From the NCBI GenBank assembly GCA_037367405.1, contig JAZKJV010000157.1:620001-684000 (forward strand): a stretch of 64,000 bases of DNA, read 5' to 3'. Source of the DNA: Ottelia alismoides (taxonomy: Eukaryota; Streptophyta; Magnoliopsida; Alismatales; Hydrocharitaceae). The notes beneath the pieces were generated by a model. That model ran no database searches and was not told where the DNA came from. It was given only the letters and a program-made list of their open reading frames with translations. Each line of letters opens with the position of its first letter. Within the stretch, counting starts at the first letter, position 1. The translations under genes were made by a program, and so were the position numbers. Shown here in pieces: positions 11,937 through 24,800 of this stretch.

Positions 11937-12730
11937 ACCTTGTCCGATCCGCACATTAAGTGGTCATCGCTATTTTATAGTTTTCGTTGACGATTATAGT
12001 CGATCTTCTTGGGTCTATCTAATAAAGGAGCGTTCGGAGATTAATCAAATTGTCAGAAATTTCTTTCAATATGTTAAAACTTACTTTTCTAGCATTGTTA
12101 AGATCATTCGTGCCGACAATGCTCTTGAGTTAACCCAACATGACTTGACCTCTTTCTTTGCATGCCAAGGAACTGTTCACCAAACATCATGTCCATATAC
12201 CTCACAACATAATGGTATAGCTGAGAGAAAACTCCAACACTTGCTAAATGTTGCCAGATCTCTTCTTAGTCAAATAAGTGTTCCTAAACAATATTGGGGA
12301 GATGCTATCCTTACTGCAGTGTAACTCATCAATCGTGTTCCTTCATCTGTTCTCAAAGGGGCAACTCCATTTTCCTTACTTTATCCTACCGAGTCTCCTT
12401 TTCCTATACCACTGCGAATTTTTGGTTGTATTGCATTTGTTCATAACTTTCATGCAGCTGACAAATTATCCTCTCGTGCCATCAAATGCGTCTTTCTCGT
12501 GCCATCAAATGCGTCTTTCTTGGGTACTCTCGTACCCAGAAAGGTTATCGTTGCTATGATCATGTTGGATGTCAAGACTGTGTATCTGTTGATGTCACCT
12601 TCTTTGGACAAACAAGTTATTTCACACAGACTATGAGTGACATTCCTCTGGACCTCCCTCATTCGCCAGCGTACCTCTATACCTTCTACACTAGTGTATG
12701 TACCTTTACCTGTCCCTTTTATGCGGGATG
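11929..12730 (+). pseudogene. Copia-1 integrase core, C-terminal part (broken)
   Basis: The rve integrase core continues: FIVFVDDYSRSSWVYL, KIIRADNALE, then HQTSCPYTSQHNGIAERK and YWGDAILTAV, holding the DDE-type catalytic region typical of copia integrase. A TAA at 12322-12324 falls where Tyr is expected before LINRVPSS. Further on, a 23-bp direct duplication (about 12474-12519, CGTGCCATCAAATGCGTC twice) shifts the frame just before the conserved CVFLGYSRTQKGY block. Confidence 0.85.
12474..12519 (+). repeat. 23-bp tandem duplication inside Copia-1
   Basis: TCGTGCCATCAAATGCGTC plus TTTC is present twice head to tail. Since 23 is not a multiple of three, it breaks the integrase frame. It looks like a slip event during replication or reverse transcription. 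Confidence 0.8.
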
Positions 12731-14444
12731 ATATGACAACTTCGAGTGCTCCCACCACTGTTGTCCTGGATGTACCTGGGGAGCTTTCAATAGCTCTACG
12801 CAAGCAAAAAACGAAATGTACGTATCACGATCACCCCATGTCACATTTTACTTCTACATATGGTTTATCTAGCTGTGACAAGAGATTTGCAGATGCTCTA
12901 AATGTTATTACCATCCCACGAGATCATTTCAGTGCAATGCAAGATCGTGGTTGGCGACAGGCCATGGATGAGGAGATGGATGCACTTACCTCCCGAGGCA
13001 CGTGGGATCTTGTGTCGTACCCCCCGGGAGTTCGCCATGTAGCTTGTCGATGGATCTTCACGACCAAACAATCGCCTGATGGTTCTGTTGACAGGTTGAA
13101 AGCCAGACTTGTTGCCAAAGGTTTCACACAAACCTTTGGAGTTGATTATTTTGAGACCTCGCCTGTTGCCAGAATGGGGTCGATACGTATTGTTCTCTCT
13201 GTTGATGCCAATAAGGCTTGGCCCATTTATCAACTTGATGTGAAGAACGCCTTTCTTTATCGTGATCTTGAAGAGGAGGTCTACATGATGCAACCGCCGG
13301 GGTATGTAGTCGAGGGGGAGCATGTATGTCGACTACGGAAGGCCATTTATGGCCAGAAGCAGAGCCCAAGGGCATGGTTTGACAGGCTCACTACGGAGAT
13401 CAACACACTTGATTTTCAGAGGACAACATCTGACTACTCTGTCTTTGTTAGACGACGGTCTACTGGCACGATCATCCTTGATGTCTATGTTGATGATATG
13501 GTTATCACAGGAGACGATGTAGATGGTATTCATGAGACCAAAGCCTTCCTCCAGAAGGTCTTTGTCACGAAAGATCTCGGCCAACTTCGTTATTTTCTTG
13601 GCATCGAAGTAATACGCATTACAGAGGGGCTCCATCTTTCATAGAGAAAGTATTGCCTCGATAATCTGACTGAGGTAGGACTTCTTGGATGCAAACCATC
13701 TGGCCTCCTTGCAGAAGTGAGAAAATATTCAGCATTTACTGATCCACCTTTTGAGGATGCAACACGATACAAAAGTTTAGTGGGAAAATTACTCTATCTC
13801 ACTGTTACCAGACCAGATATATCATATGTTGTGAGCAGAGCCAGCCAACATATGGAGAAGCCTCTTTACAGTCACTGGCAGGATGTTCTTTTGATCCTTC
13901 GATATTTGAAGGAATCTCCCGGATGTGGACTTTTCTATGGGGTGAATGGACACACTAATATATCCACCTATACAGATTCTGACTATGCTAGCTCTCTTGA
14001 AAACCGTCGATCCACTACAGGATACGCCATGTTTGTTGGGGATAATCTTGTCACTTGGCGAAGTAAGAAGCAGATAGTGGTATCCAGATCCAGTGCAGAA
14101 GCAGAATACAGAGCAATGGCTCAGGCCACATGTGAGATCACATGGTTTGTTTCTTTCCTAACAGAACTTGGCATGTCAGTGGCCACTCCTGTACCCTTAT
14201 ATTGCGACAACAAGTCTGCCACGTACATCGTCACCAATCCAGTTTTCCATGAGCAGACAAAGCATATTGAAGTTGATTGCCATTTTATTCGTGATGCAGT
14301 ATAAGAAGGACGAATCAGCACTCCACACATCTCCACTGAACTACAACCTGCAGACATCCTCACAAAGGCTCTTCCAAGGAAGCGCCTAATGTACTTAGTA
14401 TCCAAGTTGGGCATGATCGACAGATATACTCCAACTTGAGGGGG
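12637..14444 (+). pseudogene. Copia-1 reverse transcriptase and RNase H (two in-frame stops)
   Basis: One frame carries the whole copia RT: AMDEEMDALTSRGTWDLV, DRLKARLVAKGFTQTFGVDY, YQLDVKNAFLY, and the catalytic YVDDMVIT box. RNase H follows (ADAD-like TDSDYA, SRSSAEAEYRAMA, HIEVDCHFIRDA, PADILTKALP). It ends just before the polypurine tract. Stops at 13642-13644 (HLS-stop-RKY, where Gln is usual) and 14302-14304 (DAV-stop-EG, where Gln is usual) are both single C-to-T changes. Pro-Arg-Ala-Trp and SRRSTTGYAMFV-like blocks are intact, so decay is fairly recent. Confidence 0.9.
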
Positions 14445-14672
14445 AGTGTTAGAATTATTATTGTTAGAATTATTATATTACAATTATGTTTGTAACCTTT
14501 CAGGTTCCGTAACCCTTAACCCTTCGGGTTCCGTAACCTTTAACCCTTCAGGTTCTGTAACCCTTCAGGGGTATTTATGTATTTTTCCTCTTGTACTCTA
14601 TAGGGTTTTCTCTCTATATAAGAGACCCTATCCCTATGGAATAGATATCTCATTTTGTCTCTCTTCTCCATA

Positions 14673-15732
14673 ATATATACATAATACTTTTATTTTATAC
14701 TTTTGCAAAACCCCAAAGGCATCCTACTCGCACCTCGAATCTCTGATTTAGGTGTATAATATTTCGTTTTAACCGTCTCTGAACGATGGTTAACATAAGT
14801 ATAATAATTCGTATACTTCGGATCAGGTATGGATTCCTGAAATTCTCGAAACACAATCTTGGTTTGTGACTAGATTTGTGATTTTAAAATATCAATGACC
14901 TCCGATCGACGAACGGTCAATTCCGTTGGTCTTACCGTCGAATCGGATATTTTTGTGGTCTCGGTTTATTTTACAGTTTCTGATTTTGTGTCACGGCTTT
15001 TTCGATGGCACGCATTACGATGCAATCAACTTTTGATCGATTGAAACCGAATGAATTTCGATCTGTGATCAACGGATCGATCTGGGTTTATTTAATATTA
15101 ATTAAACATTAATTGGTCATGCAGACCCTTAATTGGTTCGGATTCGGATTATTCGGATCCGAATATTACAGTGAGTATATAGTTTGGGCATGCATCAATA
15201 GGGGTGCTCAACCTTTTTATCTTAAAAAAGCAAAAATAAAAGGAAAAGCATGACTTAAAAAATATCTAAATGATGATCATGTGATCTAATTTTTACAATG
15301 CTACAAAGGACATTAAAATGAGAAGCTTCATTTTACTCGTTTTTTGTGTTTGATCCCGTCCTTTATAGGTGCTTGCACACATTTCTAACCGATTAAGTAA
15401 TAAGTATATATCTTAATAATCATCACATAAACAATTTCTAACAGATTTTAGTCTCCATATTTATAACCATTTGCAAAAGCAAAGCAGAACCCTGCAATAA
15501 AGATTACAAAATATTTCATACTAAATGATACCAAACGACGAGCTTTTCTCGAAATACAATAGTTAGCTTAGGCAAATGACTCTTTTAATTTGTAGCTTCT
15601 CCAGCGTGAAACAAAGCTATCACGGAGATTTAAAATAATTTATTGCATAATGTTAAGTATATCAGCCGCAAAGCAAGCACTGGCAAGAACAGGAGGAAGA
15701 AAAGCAATAAAGGGCAATATTGACAATCTAAC
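14673..15732. other. Intergenic/intronic stretch, probably old repeat
   Basis: No gene was recognised. The part from about 14880 to 15180 is rich in GATCGA/TCGAT motifs and NATTCGGAT words reminiscent of decayed LTR or satellite sequence, but no terminal repeats could be fixed. By position it would be the start of CPSF30 intron 4. Confidence 0.35.
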
Positions 15733-15843
15733 CTTCAACCATTTAACTGAGAAGTTCCGCCATAATGTGGAGTCCCATGGGCATACTTCCAGTTCCCTCC
15801 CCCAACAAATCCTCCAATTTTAGATGTCATCTTTAGCACATCC
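15733..15843 (-). CDS. CPSF30: CPSF30-L exon 4: YTH domain continuation, carrying two single-base indels
   Basis: The acceptor TTTGCAG|GGATGT follows a 161-bp intron, and the donor is AAG|GTTAGA. Translation shows KMTSKIGGFVGGGNWKYAHG, the core of the YTH domain with the second cage Trp in GGNW. The exon is 111 bp, 37 codons, the length expected from my memory of the Arabidopsis protein. It reads cleanly only if two errors are allowed. There is one extra A near 15835 (GCTAAAG where GCTAAG is expected). One C is missing near 15759 (TATGGCGG where a Gly-Arg pair is expected), after which Asn-Phe-Ser-Val-Lys-Trp-Leu-Lys would follow. The two errors cancel in length. The next exon was not found in 1-15700. 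Confidence 0.78.
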
Positions 15844-18800
15844 CTGCAAAAGGAAGACCGGATTCAGAATGCAATTACAAGGTATTACTTTGGGGAGATG
15901 AAAAATAAGAATGAAAGTAGAGCATATTTTTAGGTTGGTAGATAGCCACCACTTGGCATGCCAATATCTAAGTATATTACTGCTTCAGTTCCAGGCTAAT
16001 CTACCTGAAAATGGCGTGTGCGGTTTATGGAAAATATCAAAATAACATTATCCAATGATTCAAAAGCTTCGTTAAGCTTAGCTTCATTGCTCCTTTGAGT
16101 AGCCCAGACACCTTGTTGTACAGAAAGTTCCAGATTTTCTTTGTTGCAACTTTTGACAATAAATACCTGATTTTTATCAATATCCCAAAAAGAAAATACA
16201 TCAAAATAAGGTAAGGGCATATCCACCAGAGGGAAACAAATCCTACCAAGCCAACCATACACGAGACCAAAACAATACTAGAATCCTGTGAGAACGGCAA
16301 CATAATTTATCTAACTGGGGAAAAAGTGGCAAAATACAGCTTCCCAATTTTAAAATCATCTTAAATGTTTTAAAGCCATAGAAAAGGTTCAGGACAACAT
16401 AAGATAGGGCAAAAATAGCAACGAAACACGATTAATGAACAGAATTTGGGCCCTTGAATAAAACTTTTGGATAAAAACTATAACACAATAGTTAGGATGA
16501 AGCACATGGTGTAGTAGAATAGGAGTAGGACTCAGAGGATTCTAAGGGAGATGAGTTCATGCCTGGATATGCTAGAGTGCATGTTAAAAATACACAGCTC
16601 AACTAAATCCACAAAGAAATGAGACATGAAGATAACAACTTTGAAACAGTAGAGATTAAAGCAACATTTTTTTGAAAAAAGTAAAGGGTGACATCCCGCT
16701 TTAGGACTCACCGCAGAGAAAAAGTATATTTACTTGAAAGAAAAGAAAACAAAAAGGGTACTACATCATGTCAAGCCTTCCATGCCGAGCATAGCACCCT
16801 ACACTGAGCCACTACCCCAACCACATTAAAAACCTCCCCTCCAAAAATGACCTTATTGGCTAGGAAGGCCATGTTGTTCTCTGGGCAAAGGTTTTATAAG
16901 AAGAATGTCGGTATCCAGGTGACGGGATTGTTAGACTTATGGCTCTCTTAGCCGCTCACTATGTATTAGTTTTTTAACTTTTTAATACAATTCTGGGGTA
17001 GACACCTCTGAGTGTTTCCCCCTTGTTTGACTTCAAAAAAAATGACCTTGTTCCTTGTGCACCAAATCGCACACACCACAGCGAAAGGGTGCAGAATATC
17101 CTCATGCCCAAACCCGCAGACCTATCTTAGTGTCTTGCCAGAAAGTGTGGCAGCCGTCCTGCGCAAGCCACGTGATGCCAACCCGGTTACAAACCTGCGC
17201 AAAGAACGGACAGGAGAAGAATAAATTGTCCGCATCTTATGTTGCCATTCCACATTTATCGCAGCACATCCTCCAAGCCCAAAAAATGACCCCGACGACC
17301 CTTGGTGAGCAGCCTTCCACATCTGAAGCACCGATTCGGGTCCTGACACACCGTCGCTCGGTGACCCACTGACCCCATCCTCCACACCTTAAACATCTTC
17401 CTCGGAAGATCGGGACCTCCTCCCCTCGACAGCCTCATTCAGTGATCGGGGCGTCCGTCAGGCGCCGCTGACGAGATTCCACCTGTGTCTGACCCAACAT
17501 TCTCTGGGACCTCCTCTAATGCATTCCATGGCAATATTTATTGTGGGAAGCCCCATGCTTAAGCCAATGCTGCCTGCTGAAGAAAAAAGGGATTGGCAAA
17601 TACTACCATTCTTTGATTTTTTTCCCAACAAATACCAACTCCATCTTTTCATATGATTGGATATTTCTATTTTCGACAATCTGTCAACTGAAGCTTCCAC
17701 TAAAATGAAACAATGCATACCAAGGGCGGAAATTGATAGTCAAAACTTGATCAATTTGACCAAAATCAACAGAGAAGTTCATCAAAACTGTACAATATTC
17801 AAAGACCCCGTATCCAAAAAAATGATAGACATAAGTCAACTATTAAAGGAATGGCACTAATAACATAATCGTGTATTGTTCAAAAAATTGAATCATCAAG
17901 CCTCTTGTACAATTCATTGCTAGTAGATGTGAAACTTTCAGACAAAAACAGTGGATAGCTCCCAAAAGTTTAATGACAAACTACGAGAGTGGGATAACAA
18001 TCCCTGCAAGGTGGAACTCAATATGGACTGGAACTTTACTAATAGGAACACCATTACCATGCAAACAGAGTTTTAGTTATATTTTTAAAATTGTAAATTT
18101 GGAGCATAAAGCATGGTACCGCGGACGTTAAACTCCACAAATGAAGCTTCTCAATCAAGAATCCCAGACATGTTGACATAGTTCACAACATGGATATGTG
18201 AGAACCAGTCATGTATTCAAAAAGGGAGCCCTGCGTAAAATGCTGATTGAACTTCTGAATTTACTTGAAAATGAAGGTGAGCCTGTCTATAATTTCACTT
18301 GTAGCCTCAAGTGGGAGTTACCTCACAATAGAGTGCATGAGGGCATTTCAGCCTAGCATCAATTCACCAACTCACATCTTAAGTAGATGAAAAGCTGATG
18401 CCCTTTCCATATCAGTATGGATTGTAGGGGTTGGCAATGTCATTCCTATTGGAATCACCTAAGTTGTGAGGGGTTCACCCATTCATATATGATAGTCATC
18501 AAATGTGTGCTTGTACCATAAAACAAATCCCTATTTTCAAGCAATGCTACATTGGTGTCAGTTAATCAAACATACTGATATCATCTCTACCTACTGTGTT
18601 CACATTAACCCATACTATGATGACTTCAGCATCAATAAAGAAGACCTATGGCAACATTGGTTCAAAGGTTTCTAAACAGTACAATCAAGATTAGTTAAAC
18701 AAGAGAAGTATCGAAGGAAACCACTCAACCTTTCTTGTTTCTACCCATACCCAGACACAAAACCTTGGATAAATTCACTTAGGCAATGTCTCCATGTAGC

Positions 18801-21800
18801 CATCCTCATTTAAAAATGGGAAATGACAAAGCCTGACTTTTAAAGATATAAAATTGGACGTACGGAAAAAATAAAAATACAGGGGAACACCAAGCTCCAT
18901 GTAGGGGAGAAGAAAGGGGGAAAGGAGAGGAAGAGATGAATTAAGAGGAGAATGTGACCAAACGGGAAAGAAAGACCAAATCCGAATTGGGATGGGCATC
19001 AATATTGGTTATGACCTTTTTTACCAAAACAACAACCAATAGTCTCCCACTTTAACTATTCATTGCTTCCTAACAAATTTGGGTTATACCCCGACTTAGT
19101 TCCAAAGTATTCATCCACAATCATCCTTCTCAATAGCCTATTTTCAACAAGTCCGGTCTTCCTCGACCCCTTTTACAAGGCTCTCCTTTCAACTTCTCAC
19201 ACCTTTGAACCGGAGCGCTAGATGGATGTCTTTGCACATACCCAAACCACTCTACCAAGTTTCTCTCATTTCCTTTTCTAATGGTGCCACACCAACCTTT
19301 TGTCTAATCCTATCATTGTGAATGCCATACTTCTCTGTGTGTCTACTAGTTCGCCAGAGCATCTTCATTTGAGAAACATACATAATCTGCACATTTCTAC
19401 AGTTAAACTGCCTAGCAATTGCTACCCGAAAGTAGGTCTCACTGCAGGTTTATAGTATATTCCTTCGATTCATTGATCTCCAAAGGTATCATCTTGTAAC
19501 AAGTGTTTCCTGCAACCTGATTTTGATTCTTCGATTTTACTAATTTTTATATCTTTATTTTATAATGCCAAGAGATAACATTAGGAAGTGTCCTGTAGGT
19601 TAAGTTGTGCCTTTTAGGTCAAGAGGTACGCCTCCCATATGGTATTGGCTCTCTCTATAAAGCAACCGTCAGTCAATAAAAGAACTATCAATGATGTATA
19701 TTTAATCAGCTTTTGGATTTGAAGGTTGAGCATATTAAGTATTAGCCATTTCTCTTTTATTTGGGATCTTTCCCTTGTCCAAAATGGTGTTAATTTTCAC
19801 CAAGAGAAGGTTTATGTTAAGAATGCCGTAAATCATGCCTAGGTTCTATTTGAATCTTGTACACTAAAAGACAGAGGGCATTGCATATTAATATTAATAG
19901 ACAGGCACCGTAAAGGGAAGTCACAAACTCTCCCCACCTAAAAATCCAGCCACTCTATAAAATTCTCCATCCAAATAATCCCAGTTCGATCACGATTCAC
20001 AAGTGAGGAGCATAGGTTCAAAATCATCGGGGAACTCACGATTCACAAGTGAGGAGCATAGGTTCAAAATCATCGGGGAACTCGCATAACAGTCACAAAC
20101 TCGCATCACAAGAACTCACATAACAAGCGGGTATGTCGATTATCAATGCGGCTGGCTATGCTTTCACTTAGCGCAATGTGAGATTGCGGTCCAGACTGGA
20201 CAGATTCTTTTTATCGCATGAGGGAACATAGCCTTTCCCCATGTCACGGCCATGAGCGTTGTCGCGGGCTCACTCCGACCACATGCCGAATCTTTGGTTT
20301 TCCGAGGAGGAAAGAAGAGACATATTCTTTTTTCGGTTCGAGCAGAGCTGGCTTTTGGAGGAAGGTTTCAGGGAAGAGATTGAGGGGATGTGGAGCGGCT
20401 GGTCCCCAAAAGGCTCGGTCGTCTCGAGGTCCGCAGCAAAACTACAGTTGTTGAGGGTGTTCCTTATCACCTTCGGAAGGAAGGTGAAAGCAAGGCGGAG
20501 GGCTAGAAAGGAGGCGGCTCGGGCTGGAGTTGCCCGATTGACTGGTATAGATGATGAGAGAGGACTGGTTCAGGAGGAGTTGACAGAGAAGATGCACTTT
20601 CCTGAGGAATTATTGCAGGAAGACAAGAAAGAAGAGATGGGATGGAGGTAAAGATCTAGACAAAAGCGGTTGAAAGAAGAGGACGCCAATACGAGATTCT
20701 TCCACACAATGGCATCAGGGAGGCGGAGAAGAAACTACTTGCACGAAATTGAAGTAGGGGGGGTAAGAATTTCGAGGGAGGCGTAGATTGGAAGTGCCTT
20801 GCAGGGTCATTTCGTCGAAGCTATGCAGAGAAAAAGATGGGACGGATGAGGGTGGTTGGGAAGAGGGGGGGAGATGTTGTCCAACGAGCAGACGGAGGGT
20901 CTTGTTATCCCATTTACGGAGGAGGAGGCGAAGCAGGCCGCGTGGGGTTTGAATGTGGATGGAGCCCCTGGCCCTGATGGCTTCCCAATGTCGTTTTACT
21001 GCGAGTTCTAAGGACTGGTAAAGGAGGAGGTTTTGGAGGTGTTAAACGAGTTCAGGGAAGGGAACAGAGGGTTTGAGAAGGTCAACAGGACTTTACTGTT
21101 CCTCCTTCCGAAGAAGGAGCCTCCGGTGGGAGTTGACGACTTCAGGCCTATAGCACTTTTTAATGCCATTTACCTGATAGTGGCAAAGATTCTGGCAAAC
21201 ATGCTTAGGGACGTTATGGACTCGGTGGTGCTTAAGGGGCAGTCGGCTTTAATTCCGGGCCGACAGATGGCAGTCGGGCTGGTGATGGCTTCTGAGATTT
21301 GTCTCGAGTGGAAGCAGTGGAGGAAGAAAGGGGTCATGTGGAAGACATATTATCCCAAGGCCTATGATTGTGTCAACTGGAAGTTCTTGTGGGCATCCAT
21401 GCAGAAGAGAGGCTTCCCGGATGGGTAGAATGGATGAAGAGATGCATCACTACCTAATCCTACTCGATCCTGGTGAATGGCAAGCTAGAGGGAGGGGTTC
21501 TTCCAACCCCAAAGGGGGTGCGGCAGGGTTGTCTGTTGGCTCCTATGCTTTTCGTGTTGGTAGCAGATGCTTTGGTGGTATTGCTTAGACGGGCAGTTGA
21601 GACGGGATGGTGTGAGGGCTTCCGTCATTAGGACATTTCTGTCCATGTTCTACAGTATGCGGAGGATACGATTATGTTTCTTGGGGGCTCAGAGGATCAG
21701 AACGATAATACGACGCAACTAGTAGAGACCTTCAGCAATATATCGGTTCTTAACATCAACAAGCACAAGTCGACATTGATTACTTTTGGGATGGATGAGG

Positions 21801-24800
21801 CAGAACACTCCAGTCTGGCGGGAATGACCGGATGCACTATGGGGGACCTTCTTATCTCCTACTTGGGGCTACCATTGATGGCTGGGAAGCTAAAGAAATT
21901 GGATTGGGATGTAGTGGTGAAGAAGATGGAGCAAAGGTTGTGTAAACGTATATTATTCACTTATGTACCTTTCAGTTATTTCTCTTTCTCGTCGTACTCT
22001 TTATGTAATTTACCCATAGGCTACTCTCCTATATAAGAGAGCCTAGGGCTGATGGAATAAACATGTTCTATTATTTTTCCCGACATGGTATCAGAGCGAC
22101 GGTCCTAGACCGAAGTTCTCGCACCAAAGAAACCCTAACCCTAGCCCCACCGTCAAGCATCTCTCTCTCCCTCCGCGCAACGCCGGCTTCGCGCCTCGAC
22201 CTCCAGCGCACCTCCGATCGTGCGCCTCGGTCTCCGACGCGCGCCTGCGCCTACGCCTCCCGCGCGCCTCTCGCGCGATCGCCTGCGCCTGCCCCTGCGC
22301 CTCACACGCATCTCCTGCGCGCTCGCCTGCGCCTCCCGCGCACCTTCTGCACGTCTGCCTTGAGCGTGTTGTGCGCCCTCACACACGGTCTGCACCTCCT
22401 GTCTCGCGCACTCGCCCTCAACGCGCCGTGAACCAGCCCCGCACGTATTCCTAGCGCCTTTGAGCCTCCTGCGTGCATCGGGCTGCGAGATCTATATTCT
22501 ATAGAACCCTAAGTTGAGCGTGCACACCTCCAAAGGAATGGGTTTGGTTGCTTGAAGTCTACACATGCAACTAAACCCGTTTATGTCCGTGTAGACGATC
22601 ATATCTTCAGTCTACTACTCCAATCTTCTGTTACCAGAATGTCAGAAAGCAAGGCAGATATTCCATCTATAGGCGCCTTTCGAGGTCCAGCGCCGATTGT
22701 GAAGATGGATGGTACAAACTATGAACTGTAGGCTATGTAGTTCATGAGTATGATGAAGTCAACCGGTAAGAAGCACAGTCTTACTGAAGAGGAGCCTGCT
22801 GAGAAGACTGGAGTTAATGCCTCGTTGGAGGCACATGATGCATATGCCAAAGTATGGTTATCTGGAACTCCGGCAATCGAGATTACCAATGATATTCTTC
22901 ATCAGCCTACGACCAAAGCAATGTGGGATATTCTGGCTGCCACATATTCTCAAACGAAGAACGAGACAAAGATTCTGCAACTCCAGCATGACATATTCAC
23001 TATCAAGCAGAATGGACGCCCTCTACACTCATTGTACACATCTCTACGAGGAATGTTCGAGAAGCTGTACAGCTTCATGTCCCTGACAGCCACACCAAAG
23101 CAACAGAAGACCTACCGGAATGCTACTATGGTAGGAGTTTTCCTTGCTGCCCTTGATCCTGGGTATGAGGCAGCACGGTCCCAAATCTTGGCAGATTCCA
23201 CTATTCCTCCTATGGAGGAAGCTTTTCACAAACTGAGCCGCATCACTGTCCCTTCTACGACTATGAATCAGAATGCTTCAGACAAGGCTGCCAACCGAGG
23301 TCGTGGAGGTCACCATCATCAGGCTCGTGGCCGTGGCCCTCGTGGCAGAGGAGGTCATGTTCGGCCAACATGTACCTACTGCCACTGCACTGGACATACC
23401 GAAGACACATGCTACTCCAAGCATGGATTTCTTGCATCCGCACGAGTCGCTGAGCAGATAAAGCCTCCATCTGCTGCCTCTTTGGATCAGCGCTTTGATG
23501 ATCTTGTTGCCCGTCTAAGGGGCATTATTCCTCCATCTGGCCCAGCACCCACTAATGAGAACCAGTCTGATGTTGTCGCATCCGCCTCTGCGTCTACCAG
23601 TGCATCAGGTAGCACTTATGCATTTACTAGTAGTGGATCAGATACTTTAGCATGGATTATGGACTCTAGCGCCACACATCATTTATGTGGCGATCAAAGT
23701 CTGCTTACAGGGTACAGGCAGATCCCTCCAGGTCGAACAGTAGTCATTGTTGCTAATGGTACACATTCCCCGATTACTGGTCAGGGGGAGATTAGACTGA
23801 CATCATCCATGCAGCTCACGAATGTGTTACACGCACCTGATTTTTCAATGAACTTATTGTCTATCAGTCAAATTACAAAGGATTTACAGTGTCAGGCGAT
23901 TTTTGATCCATCTTCACTTATTTTTCAGGACATCCTTACAGGCAACGTGATTGGGCGTGGCTATGAGCAAGGAGGCCTCTATCGCCTCAGTCAGACTCCT
24001 TTTGCTGGAACCTCATCTCTACCTGTCGGACCCGTCTCTTCTCTGCTGTGGCACCTGCGCTTTGGACATCTACCGCTTCAGAAACTGCGTCGTGTGTTAC
24101 CCCAAGTTTTGCCTCACACACCTATTCAATGTGAGGCGTGTCAGTTGGGAAAGCATCATCGATCTACCTTTCCCAGTCATCAGTGTCGAAGTAGTGCCTC
24201 CAAGTTTGAGTTGTTTCACGTCGATATCTGGGGTCCGAGTCGTGTTCCTGATCATCAGGGACACAGGTTTTATATAGTCATTGTGGACAATTTCTCTCGA
24301 GTGTCATGGGTGTTTTTGTTAAAGAATAAATCTGAAGCAGGGAATATTATCATCAATTTTCTTAATGAAATTCGTAATGTCTTTTCTGCATCTGTTAAAA
24401 TTGTGAGAAGTGATAATGCCCTGTAATTGTGTACTCATGTTCTATCCAGTTATTTCTCATCCCAAGGGATCATCCACCAGACATCATGTGCCTATACCTC
24501 CCAACAGAATGGGGTTGCTGAAAGGAAACATCGTCATTTACTGGATGTAAGCAGGTCGCTTCTTATACAGAGCCATGCTCCTCTTTCTTATTGGGGTGAT
24601 GCTGTTCTTACAGCACGTTACTTGATCAATCGTATGCCGTCATCTGTTTTGGGTGAGAAGATTCCTTTCTCACTTATCTTCCCTGGAAAAGAATTATTCT
24701 CCCTTACTCCTCGTGTGTTCGGTTCAGTTGCCTTTGTACACCAGTTATCTCCCGGGACTGACAAGCTCTCTCCTAGGTTTGTCAAGTGTGTCTTCGTTGG

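Larger units (their letters stand above)
9433..14672 (+). mobile_element. Copia-1: nearly complete Ty1/copia retrotransposon, inactive
   Basis: The LTRs lie at 9433-9657 and about 14447-14672, with a primer site TGGTATCAAAGC at 9658 and a polypurine tract CTTGAGGGGGAG before 14447. Flanks GTATA (9428-9432) and ATATA (14673-14677) agree at 4 of 5 bases. The interior runs in copia order: gag, CCHC knuckle, protease, integrase, reverse transcriptase, RNase H. Each LTR holds TATATAA (9600-9606 in the first) and two to three copies of CCCTTCGGGTTCCGTAACC. A hAT element (11712-11928) splits the integrase. Coding is ruined by stops and frameshifts. The LTRs match the TRIM at 5720-6935 in several blocks. 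Confidence 0.92.

Noticed and set aside
22153..22395. Arg-rich minus-strand frame
   Set aside because: A by-product of the CGC-rich Copia-2 leader; no start context or known family.
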